DNA of 64,000 nt. It comes from JALORV01 sp963769745 (GTDB taxonomy: Bacteria; Pseudomonadota; Gammaproteobacteria; Burkholderiales; Burkholderiaceae_F). Location of the stretch: NCBI GenBank assembly GCA_963769745.1, contig CAVYNB010000041.1, positions 62,001-126,000 of the forward strand, in the 5' to 3' direction. Shown piece after piece: positions 25,098 to 32,371 of this stretch; position 1 is the stretch's first letter, and each line of letters opens with the position of its first letter. The notes beneath the pieces were generated by a model. The model did not search any database and was not told the origin of the DNA. It saw only the letters and a program-made list of their open reading frames with translations. The position numbers and the translations under genes are program-made.

Positions 25098-25331
25098 ATG
25101 AGCAACAAAGGGCAGTTACTACAAGACCCGTTTCTTAACGCGCTGCGCAAGGAACACATCCCGGTCTCGATTTACCTTGTCAATGGCATCAAGCTGCAGG
25201 GCCAGATCGAGTCGTTCGATCAGTACGTCGTGCTGCTTCGAAACACCGTGACCCAGATGGTCTACAAGCATGCGATATCCACGGTCGTGCCGGCGCGTCC
25301 CGTCAACCTCACTGCGGAGTCCGACTCCTGA
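25098..25331 (+). CDS. hfq: RNA chaperone Hfq
   Basis: A 77-residue Sm-like protein that forms a hexamer and pairs small RNAs with mRNAs. The N-terminus NKGQLLQDPFLNALRKEHI, the Sm1 motif (KLQGQIESFDQYVVLL) and the Sm2 motif YKHAIST are all typical, and the C-terminal tail is short. It starts the hfq-hflX-hflK-hflC group. Confidence 0.98.
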   Translation: MSNKGQLLQDPFLNALRKEHIPVSIYLVNGIKLQGQIESFDQYVVLLRNTVTQMVYKHAISTVVPARPVNLTAESDS

Positions 25332-25378
25332 CCGTCTTCCAGGTTGAGAGCGAGCGCGCCGGACGGTCGGAGCGCGCA

Positions 25379-26494
25379 TTGCTGGTCAGCGTTGCCCAGG
25401 GAAGGCGTGACGATCCGGACGCGGTCGAGGAATTGACGCAGCTGGTGACGTCGGCGGGGCTGGTGCCTTCCGGCCACATCGCCGTGCGGCGCGACAAGCC
25501 GGATCCCGCTCACTATGTCGGCGCCGGCAAGGTTGAAGAAATCAAGTCCCTGGCCCAGTCCGGCGATGCCGGTCTGGTGGTCTTCGACGTGGCGCTGTCG
25601 CCGGCACAGCAGCGAAACCTGGAGCGGACGCTCGGGTTATGGGTGCTGGACCGGACCGCACTGATACTGGACATCTTCTCGCAGCGGGCGCGCAGTCGCG
25701 AAGGCAAGCTGCAGGTGGAACTGGCGCAGCTGCAGCACCTGTCGACTCGTTTGGTCCGCGGCTGGTCGCACCTGGAGCGCCAGCGTGGCGGGCTCGGCAA
25801 GACCGGTGGACCGGGTGAAAAGCAGATCGAGATTGACCGGCGCCTGATCGGTGTGCGGGTCAAGCAACTGCGTGAGCGGCTCAAGCAGCTCGAGCGCCAA
25901 CGGAAGACGCGTCGCCGGGCGCGTGCCCGTCGGGACGTGCTCTCGGTTTCGCTGGTCGGATACACGAACGCCGGAAAGTCGACGCTGTTCAACGCGTTGA
26001 CCCGCGCGGGCGCCTTTGCCGCCGACCAACTCTTCGCCACGCTCGATACGACCGCGCGACGTCTCTATCTGGGTGCAGGCCATGCCGCGGTCATTTCGGA
26101 CACGGTCGGGTTCATCCGTGGCCTGCCGCATCAGCTCGTCGCGGCATTCAAGTCCACGCTCGACGAGACCGCGGAGGCAGACCTGCTGCTGCATGTCGTC
26201 GACAGCGCTTCTTCGGCACGAGCGGACCAGATGGCCGAAGTCGACCGCGTGCTTGATGAAATTGGCGCTGCCTCGGTGCCGCGGCTGATCGTCTTCAACA
26301 AGATCGACGCATCGGGCCGCGAGCCGTCGGTGGAGCGTGACCCCTATGGTAGGATCACCGCCGTTTCGGTCAGCGCGAAGACCGGCCTGGGCCTCGATCT
26401 GCTGCGCGATGCGATCGTCGAGTTTGCGCAGCAGACCCACGAGGCCGCACCTCCCGAAAGCACCCCTGCCTGGTCCAGTGCCGCCGTGGTCTAG
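25379..26494 (+). CDS. hflX: Ribosome-associated GTPase HflX
   Basis: A 371-residue GTPase that splits stalled or heat-damaged ribosomes. An N-terminal nucleotide-binding domain (YVGAGKVEEIK) and a helical coiled coil (RLVRGWSHLERQRGG) precede the G domain with GYTNAGKSTLFN, DTVGFIRGLP and NKID. TTG at 25379 has GGAG six bases before it. The frame is open to the hfq stop, and 15 upstream codons look coding (ESERAGRSERALLV resembles the family N-terminus), so a longer form from a CTG at 25328, which overlaps the hfq stop, is possible. Confidence 0.93.
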   Translation: MLVSVAQGRRDDPDAVEELTQLVTSAGLVPSGHIAVRRDKPDPAHYVGAGKVEEIKSLAQSGDAGLVVFDVALSPAQQRNLERTLGLWVLDRTALILDIFSQRARSREGKLQVELAQLQHLSTRLVRGWSHLERQRGGLGKTGGPGEKQIEIDRRLIGVRVKQLRERLKQLERQRKTRRRARARRDVLSVSLVGYTNAGKSTLFNALTRAGAFAADQLFATLDTTARRLYLGAGHAAVISDTVGFIRGLPHQLVAAFKSTLDETAEADLLLHVVDSASSARADQMAEVDRVLDEIGAASVPRLIVFNKIDASGREPSVERDPYGRITAVSVSAKTGLGLDLLRDAIVEFAQQTHEAAPPESTPAWSSAAVV

Positions 26495-26555
26495 CATCGC
26501 GGCCGCGCTGCATTGACGATTCTTATGTTTCAACCCATTTTTCGCTAGGACACGC

Positions 26556-27764
26556 ATGTCGCTCAACGACCCCCAGTGGGGCCGAGGTGGCGGTTCCGGT
26601 GGCTCGAACGGTGACGGCGAGCGCGAAGCTCCGCGCCGCCCGCAGCGCCCGAACGGCGATGGCCCGCCTGATCTCGAGGAACTCTGGCGCGACTTCAATC
26701 GCCGCCTGAACGGCCTGTTCGGCAGGAAAGGCTCCGGCTCGCGCGGTGGTGGTGGCGGATTCGGCAACCTCGGCGCCAGTCCACGGGGCACCGGCATCGG
26801 CTTTGCGGCCCTGCTGGGTGTACTGGGCCTGATCTGGGTCGGGAGCGGTTTCTACATCGTGCCGGAAGGCCAGGTCGGGGTTGTCACGACCTTCGGGCGC
26901 TACTCCGAAACGACAGCGCCGGGATTTCGCTGGCGTATGCCGTGGCCGGTGCAGTCCAATGAACTTGTCGACATCCTTTCGCTGCGCAAGGTCGAGGTCG
27001 GCACACGCGGACGTCCCGAGCGCCTGAAAGAGGCGCTGATGCTGTCCGACGACGAGAACATCGTCGACATCCAGTTCGAGGTCCAGTTCCGAATCAAGGA
27101 CGAAGGCGCGCGCGACTACCTGTTCAACAGCAAGAACCCGACGTCGGCCGTGATCCAGGCGGCGGAATCCGCGATGCGTGAAGTCGTGGGTCGCAAGACG
27201 ATGGACTCGGTGCTGTACGAATCACGGCAGCAGATTGCGGACGAGGTTCGGAGCCGCATGCAGGAAATGCTGGACCGCTACGGCACCGGCATCCTGGTAT
27301 CGGCCGTGGCGATCCAGAACGCGCAGCCTCCGGAACAGGTGCAGGCCGCATTCGACGATGCGGTCAAGGCCGGACAGGACCGGGAGCGACAGATCAACGA
27401 GGGGCAGGCGTATGCCAACGACGTCGTGCCGAAGGCGCGCGGCGCGGCTTCGCGCCTGATGCAGGAAGCCGAGGGCTACCGGACACGGATCGTGCAGACG
27501 GCCGAGGGCGATGCCTCGCGCTTCCGCCAGATCCTGACGGAGTACCAGAAGGCACCGGCGGTGACGCGCGACCGCATGTACCTGGACACGATGCAGCAGG
27601 TCTTCGCGAACACCACCAAGGTCATGGTGGACTCTCGCACCGGCAATCAGCTCCTGTATCTGCCGTTCGACAAGCTGATGCAGCAGGTGACCCAGGATGC
27701 GATGGCACCGCGCGCCGCGACGGTCACGCCGGCACCGCTGGAGCCGGCGACACCCGACGAGTGA
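26556..27764 (+). CDS. hflK: FtsH protease modulator HflK
   Basis: A 402-residue SPFH-domain membrane protein that with HflC forms a large cage around the FtsH protease. A Gly-rich cytoplasmic N-terminus (about 80 residues) leads to one transmembrane helix at about residues 81-102, then the periplasmic SPFH domain (GQVGVVTTFGRYSETTAPG) and coiled coil. AGGA precedes the ATG. hflC starts 58 bases downstream with a strong GAGGAG site. Confidence 0.96.
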   Translation: MSLNDPQWGRGGGSGGSNGDGEREAPRRPQRPNGDGPPDLEELWRDFNRRLNGLFGRKGSGSRGGGGGFGNLGASPRGTGIGFAALLGVLGLIWVGSGFYIVPEGQVGVVTTFGRYSETTAPGFRWRMPWPVQSNELVDILSLRKVEVGTRGRPERLKEALMLSDDENIVDIQFEVQFRIKDEGARDYLFNSKNPTSAVIQAAESAMREVVGRKTMDSVLYESRQQIADEVRSRMQEMLDRYGTGILVSAVAIQNAQPPEQVQAAFDDAVKAGQDRERQINEGQAYANDVVPKARGAASRLMQEAEGYRTRIVQTAEGDASRFRQILTEYQKAPAVTRDRMYLDTMQQVFANTTKVMVDSRTGNQLLYLPFDKLMQQVTQDAMAPRAATVTPAPLEPATPDE

Positions 27765-27822
27765 CGGGCGCACGCGGGATTCGCTGCGCAGCCGTGACCG
27801 CGAAGCGCGCTGAGGAGAAGCC

Positions 27823-28706
27823 ATGAACCGAATCCTTGCCGTCGTCGTCGGTCTGGTGATCGCGGCGTTCGTCGTGCGCGCGAGCACGTTCATCGTCGAT
27901 CAGCGGCAGTCGGCGATCGTCTATCAGCTCGGCCAGATCACGCGCGTGGTGACCGAGCCGGGCCTTTACTTCCGCGTGCCGCTGCTGCAGAACGTCGAAT
28001 ACCAGGACAAGCGCATCCTGACGCTCGACACGCCGGTGACGGACCGTGTCCAGACGTCCGAGAAGAAGAACCTGCTGGTCGATTCCTTCGTCAAATGGCG
28101 CATCGTCGACCCGCGCCTGTTCCGCGTCAGCTTCCCGGCGGGTGAGCGCTCGGCCGAGGATCGCATCGGTACGCTGGTGCGCGACGCGCTGAACCAGGCG
28201 GTCAACAAGCGCACCGTCAACGAGATCACTTCGCGCGAGCGCGACAGGGCGATGGAAGAGATCCGGGCCGCGGTGCAGGAGCGCACCAAGAGCTTCGGCG
28301 TCGAGATTGTCGATGTGCGGCTGAAGCGCGTCGACTTCGTCCCGGAAATCAGCGAGTCGGTGTACCGGCGCATGGAAGCCGAGCGCAAGCGGGTGGCCAA
28401 CGAGCAGCGCTCGATCGGTGCCGCCGAGAGCGAGAAGATCCGCGCCGATGCCGACCGCCAGAAGGAAGTGCTGCTGTCGGAGTCCTACGGGACGCGCAGA
28501 AGCTGCGTGGCGATGGCGATGCGAAGGCGTCGGCGCTGTATGCGCAGTCGTTCGGCCAGAACCCCGAGTTCGCGCGTTTCTATCGCAGCCTCGAGGCCTA
28601 TCGTTCGAGCTTCCGCAACCGCAACGACGTGATGGTCGTCGATCCGTCGTCGGAGTTCTTCAAGTACATGAAATCGCCGGACGCAGCGCCGGCTCCGCGG
28701 CGCTGA
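27823..28706 (+). pseudogene. hflC: FtsH protease modulator HflC, frame-broken
   Basis: The partner of HflK. One membrane helix (ILAVVVGLVIAAFVV) precedes the SPFH domain (DQRQSAIVYQLGQI). The reading frame is intact to SESY, about residue 222 (base 28488), then leaves the family sequence; in the next frame the expected C-terminus continues (DAQKLRGDGDAKASALYAQS, ending PAPRR at TGA 28704-28706). One lost C in TACCGGG would explain this. The uninterrupted frame would instead end at 28632 with an Arg-rich tail. The corrected end overlaps the ATG of the DUF2065 gene, as expected for an operon, so I suspect a sequence error rather than a dead gene. Confidence 0.85.
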
Positions 28707-28891
28707 TGCTGGAGTCACTCGCACTGGCATTCGGGCTGATGCTGGTGCTGGAAGGCCTGCTGCCGCTGCTGGCGCCGGCCGCCTGGCGCCAGATGTTCCA
28801 GCGTGTCACCGAACTCAACGACGGGCAGATCCGGTTCTTCGGACTGCTGGCTGTCGTCGGTGGCGCGCTATTGTTCTGGTTTCTGAGCTGA
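28706..28891 (+). CDS. DUF2065 (YjeT-like) small membrane protein
   Basis: A 61-residue protein made of two hydrophobic helices (LALAFGLMLVLEGLLPLLAP and FFGLLAVVGGALLFWFLS) around a short polar segment (QMFQRVTELNDGQIR). The family is found directly after hflC in many proteobacteria; its function is not established. Its ATG overlaps the corrected hflC stop by one base. Confidence 0.85.
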   Translation: MLESLALAFGLMLVLEGLLPLLAPAAWRQMFQRVTELNDGQIRFFGLLAVVGGALLFWFLS

Positions 28892-28954
28892 TCCGGATAC
28901 CCCGTGCCGCGGCATTGCCGCAGCTCCGCTACGCCCTCGCCCATTGCGTCCGTC

Positions 28955-30127
28955 ATGCTGCGCTGGCTGCTTCCTGAAAACATCTCCGACGTCCTGCCGC
29001 GCGAAGCGCGACGGGTGGAGGAGGTGCGGCGGTCGTTGCTCGATCTGTATGCGAGCTACGGCTATGAACTGGTGATTCCGCCACTGATCGAGTACATCGA
29101 TTCCCTGCTGACGGGAACCGGCGGCGATGTCGATCTGCGCACCTTCAAGCTGGTCGACCAGGCCAGCGGTCGCATGCTCGGCCTGCGTGCCGACACGACC
29201 CCGCAGGTGGCGAGGATCGACGCGCACATACTCAATCGTGCCGGCGTCGCGCGCCTGTGCTACGCGGGCAGTGTTCTGCATGCGCGGCCACTGCATCCAT
29301 TGGCAGTGCGGGAACCGCTGCAGGTCGGTGCAGAACTCTACGGAGCGGTGGGCAGGGCGGCAGACTCCGAAGTCCTCGAACTGGCCGTCGCCTCGCTGCG
29401 CGTTGCAGGACTGGGCCGGATCAGTATCGATCTGGGCCACACCGGCGTCGTGCGAGGTCTGCTCGACCTGGCGCGCCAGTCGGCCGATGTGGAGGACGAG
29501 ATTCTGTCGGCCCTGAGTACGAAGGACACGCCGGCGTTGCAACAGACGGTCGAACATCTGCCGGCAACGGTACGCGATGGCCTGCTCGCGCTGGGACGAC
29601 TCAGCGGCGGGCTCGGCACACTGGAAGAAGCTCGCAGGCTGCTTCCGGCCGAACCGGGAATCCGGGCAGCGCTCGACCATCTCGAGGCACTGTCGACCCG
29701 TTGCGGTGCCGATGAGGTGTCCGTGGACCTGGCCGACCTGCACGGTTATCGGTACCACAACGGGGTGACTTTCGCCGTGCATGCACGCGAGCTGCCAGGC
29801 GCGGTGTTGCGGGGCGGTCGCTATGACGGCATCGGCAAGGCCTTCGGCCGTGCGCGGCCCGCGGTCGGGTTTTCGATCTACCTGCGCGATCTGGTCGGGT
29901 TGCTCGGTGAGGACGCGCCGCGCGCGATACTGGCGCCAGCGGGCGACGATGCCGGACTGCGCGAGGCGATTCGCACGTTGAGAGCGGCCGGCGAGATCGT
30001 GGTGCAGCGGCTCGCCGAGGAAACCGGCGGCGCGGACCCCGGTGACTTCGTCTTTGACCGCGAACTGCAACGCGCGGATTCAGTGTGGCAGGTGGCTGCA
30101 CGCAACAGTGCGCCCCTCGTGAAATAG
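28955..30127 (+). CDS. hisZ: ATP phosphoribosyltransferase regulatory subunit
   Basis: A 390-residue HisS paralogue that lacks aminoacylation and forms a complex with the short form of HisG at the first step of histidine synthesis. WLLPENISDVLPREARRVEE is the usual N-terminus, and GLRADTTPQVARIDAH replaces the HisS motif 2. ATG at 28955 is chosen to match it; a GTG at 28904 would add 17 residues unlike the family. The location between hflC and purA is typical of Betaproteobacteria. HisG itself is outside the window. Confidence 0.94.
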   Translation: MLRWLLPENISDVLPREARRVEEVRRSLLDLYASYGYELVIPPLIEYIDSLLTGTGGDVDLRTFKLVDQASGRMLGLRADTTPQVARIDAHILNRAGVARLCYAGSVLHARPLHPLAVREPLQVGAELYGAVGRAADSEVLELAVASLRVAGLGRISIDLGHTGVVRGLLDLARQSADVEDEILSALSTKDTPALQQTVEHLPATVRDGLLALGRLSGGLGTLEEARRLLPAEPGIRAALDHLEALSTRCGADEVSVDLADLHGYRYHNGVTFAVHARELPGAVLRGGRYDGIGKAFGRARPAVGFSIYLRDLVGLLGEDAPRAILAPAGDDAGLREAIRTLRAAGEIVVQRLAEETGGADPGDFVFDRELQRADSVWQVAARNSAPLVK

Positions 30128-30135
30128 GAAGCGGC

Positions 30136-31428
30136 ATGGCAAAGAACGTGGTCGTCGTCGGCACCCAATGGGGCGACGAGGGCAAAGGCAAGATCGTTGA
30201 CTGGCTCACCGAGGACGTCGATGGCGTCGTTCGCTTCCAGGGGGGACACAACGCCGGCCACACGCTGGTGATCGCGGGCAAGAAGACCATCCTTCGGCTG
30301 ATACCGTCCGGCATCCTGCGGCCGAAGACCGCCTGTTACATCGGCAACGGTGTCGTGCTGTCGCCTCCTGCGCTACTGACGGAAGTCGACGAGCTGCAGG
30401 CTGCAGGTGTCGACGTCGCGTCACGCCTTGCCATCAGCGGCAATTGCCCGTTGATCCTCGAGTACCACGTGGCGCTCGACAAGGCGCGTGAGGCGCGACG
30501 CGGTGATTCGAAGATCGGCACGACCGGACGCGGAATTGGCCCCGCCTACGAAGACAAGGTGGCACGCCGCGCTGTTCGCGCACAGGACCTCTTCGATGCC
30601 GGACGATTTGGCGACGGCGTACGCGAGGCGCTCGACTTCCACAACTTCGTCCTTGAACACTATTTCAAGGCGCCTTCGGTCGATGCGTCCAAGGTGATCG
30701 ACGACACGCTGGCGCTGGCGGGCCGGCTGAAGCCGCTGATCACGGATGTGTCGCACCGGCTCAACAGCGTGATGGCCAGCGGACATCGACTGCTGTTCGA
30801 AGGCGCGCAGGGAACGCTGCTCGACGTCGACCACGGGACCTATCCGTATGTCACGTCGAGCAACACCGTCGCCGGGGCCGCGGCTGCCGGCGCAGGGGTG
30901 GCACCTCAACGGCTCGACTATGTGCTGGGCATCACGAAGGCCTACTCGACCCGGGTGGGATCGGGACCGTTCCCGACTGAACTGTCGGACGCCACCGGTG
31001 AATACCTGCGCGATCGCGGGCAGGAGTTCGGCTCGGTGACGGGCAGGCCGCGACGTTGTGGATGGTTCGATGCGGCCGGATTGCGTCGGGCGGTGCAGCT
31101 CAACGGCACCACGGGGCTGTGCATCACGAAGCTGGATGTCCTCGATGGACTGCCGGTGGTCAGGCTTGGAGTCGGTTACCGTTTCGACGGCCGCGAGGTC
31201 GACATCCTGCCGTATGGAGCAGATGCAGTCGGTCGTTGCGAACCGATCTACGAAGAGTTCGCCGGCTGGACCGACTCGACCTTCGGCCTGCGCTCTTGGG
31301 ATGAACTGCCGGTCAATGCGCGGCGATACCTCGAGCGCCTGGCCGATGTCCTCGGCGTGCCGATCGATCTGGTCTCCACCGGACCGGACCGCGAGCAGAC
31401 GATCGTATTGCGGCATCCGTTCCATTGA
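30136..31428 (+). CDS. purA: Adenylosuccinate synthetase
   Basis: A 430-residue enzyme that joins IMP and aspartate with GTP to make adenylosuccinate in AMP synthesis. The N-terminal GTP loop QWGDEGKGKIVD, the GHNAGHTLV catalytic segment, GTTGRGIGPAYEDK and the C-terminal PVNARRYLERL are all in place. GGAAG stands before the ATG. The next gene follows after 28 bases. Confidence 0.98.
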   Translation: MAKNVVVVGTQWGDEGKGKIVDWLTEDVDGVVRFQGGHNAGHTLVIAGKKTILRLIPSGILRPKTACYIGNGVVLSPPALLTEVDELQAAGVDVASRLAISGNCPLILEYHVALDKAREARRGDSKIGTTGRGIGPAYEDKVARRAVRAQDLFDAGRFGDGVREALDFHNFVLEHYFKAPSVDASKVIDDTLALAGRLKPLITDVSHRLNSVMASGHRLLFEGAQGTLLDVDHGTYPYVTSSNTVAGAAAAGAGVAPQRLDYVLGITKAYSTRVGSGPFPTELSDATGEYLRDRGQEFGSVTGRPRRCGWFDAAGLRRAVQLNGTTGLCITKLDVLDGLPVVRLGVGYRFDGREVDILPYGADAVGRCEPIYEEFAGWTDSTFGLRSWDELPVNARRYLERLADVLGVPIDLVSTGPDREQTIVLRHPFH

Positions 31429-31456
31429 AGCGGCCCGCAGAACTGATCGACCCGTC

Positions 31457-31978
31457 GTGAAGGATCTGTACGTCACCTGGGACGAGTACCACCGGCTCAT
31501 CGAGCGACTGAGCCTCGCGATACACGAGTCGGGATGGCAGTTCGACTCGCTGTTGTGTCTTGCCCGTGGAGGACTGCGCGTCGGCGACATCATTTCGCGT
31601 ATCTATGACATGCCGTTGGCGATCCTTGCCGCCAGTTCGTACCGGGAGGCGGCGGGCCGCTCGCAGGGCGAGCTTGATATCGGCGAGTACATCACGATGA
31701 CCCAGGGAAAGCTGCAGGGCAGGCTGCTGCTGGTCGACGACCTTGTCGACTCCGGCGTCACGCTGGGCCGGGTGGTCGAACACCTGAAGGAACGGTTTCC
31801 CGCACTCGACGAAGTCCGTACGGCGGTGATCTGGCACAAGGCCTGCTCGACGTTCAAGCCCGACTACCACGTCGAGTATCTGCCGACCAATCCGTGGATT
31901 CATCAGCCCTTCGAGGTCTACGACGCGATGGGACCGCAGAATCTCGCGGCGCGGCTGCGGAGCGCAGCATCGGGCTGA
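31457..31978 (+). CDS. Purine-type phosphoribosyltransferase
   Basis: A 173-residue type I phosphoribosyltransferase. The PRPP-binding loop LLLVDDLVDSGVTL is at about residues 90-103 and the N-terminal segment (DSLLCLARGGLRVGDI) resembles Gpt/Xpt-like enzymes. It is likely to salvage guanine, xanthine or hypoxanthine, but the base cannot be told from the sequence. A GTG start at 31457 is needed, since no ATG lies before the conserved N-terminus. Position after purA is conserved in the class and supports a purine role. Confidence 0.85.
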   Translation: MKDLYVTWDEYHRLIERLSLAIHESGWQFDSLLCLARGGLRVGDIISRIYDMPLAILAASSYREAAGRSQGELDIGEYITMTQGKLQGRLLLVDDLVDSGVTLGRVVEHLKERFPALDEVRTAVIWHKACSTFKPDYHVEYLPTNPWIHQPFEVYDAMGPQNLAARLRSAASG

Positions 31979-31989
31979 TCGTCGACTCG

Positions 31990-32050
31990 AAAATGCAAAA
32001 GGCCGGCGATGCCGGCCCTTCGAATACTCTGGTGCCCAGGAGAGGACTCG
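31990..32050. repeat. 61-bp direct repeat, copy 1 (tRNA-Leu 3' remnant)
   Basis: Identical to 32140-32200 except one base (G at 32008, A at 32158). It holds, on the minus strand, the last 21 bases of tRNA-Leu including CCA, then the terminator hairpin (GGCCGGC/GCCGGCC). The rest of the tRNA is missing: similarity stops after GGACTCG at 32050. Bases 32051-32139 between the copies form two strong hairpins (GGCGCCGC/GCGGCGCC; GCGAAGCAC/GTGCTTCGC). Confidence 0.9.
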
Positions 32051-32139
32051 GTCACGTTTCGCGACCCCGGCGCCGCTGGGCATGCGGCGCCATTCTCGTC
32101 CTCGCGCGAAGCACGCAGGTGCTTCGCTTCCCGGGCGCA

Positions 32140-32179
32140 AAAATGCAAAAGGCCGGCAATGCCGGCCCTTCGAATACTC

Positions 32180-32200
<21 letters not shown>
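32140..32200. repeat. 61-bp direct repeat, copy 2 (intact tRNA-Leu end)
   Basis: The functional copy: the 3' end of tRNA-Leu and its terminator on the minus strand. It lies exactly 150 bases from copy 1. Confidence 0.9.
32141..32167 (-). terminator. Terminator of tRNA-Leu
   Basis: On the minus strand GGCCGGC, a three-base loop and GCCGGCC are followed by TTTTGCATTT. A second copy of the same hairpin stands at 31991-32017. Read on the plus strand there is no T run, so it acts in one direction only. Confidence 0.8.
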
Positions 32201-32264
<64 letters not shown>

Positions 32265-32279
32265 ACAGGTGAGCGCGCG

Positions 32280-32307
32280 ATTCTAGCGGCGGTGAACGCC
32301 ATGTCAA
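32280..32307 (-). promoter_or_regulatory. Promoter of tRNA-Leu
   Basis: On the minus strand a perfect -35 TTGACA (32307-32302) is separated by 16 bases from TAGAAT (32285-32280). The -10 is about 15 bases before the tRNA 5' end, and the intervening bases are GC-rich. Confidence 0.78.
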
Positions 32308-32319
32308 ATGCGCTACGCT

Positions 32320-32335
32320 GGCTCGACGTCGAGCC
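32320..32335. promoter_or_regulatory. 16-bp perfect palindrome upstream of rnr
   Basis: GGCTCGACGTCGAGCC is its own reverse complement. It lies between the tRNA-Leu promoter and the rnr start and could be an operator for either; no regulator is suggested by the context. Confidence 0.35.
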
Positions 32336-32371
32336 GGGGCGCGTGCAACCTACAACACAACAAGGAACTGA

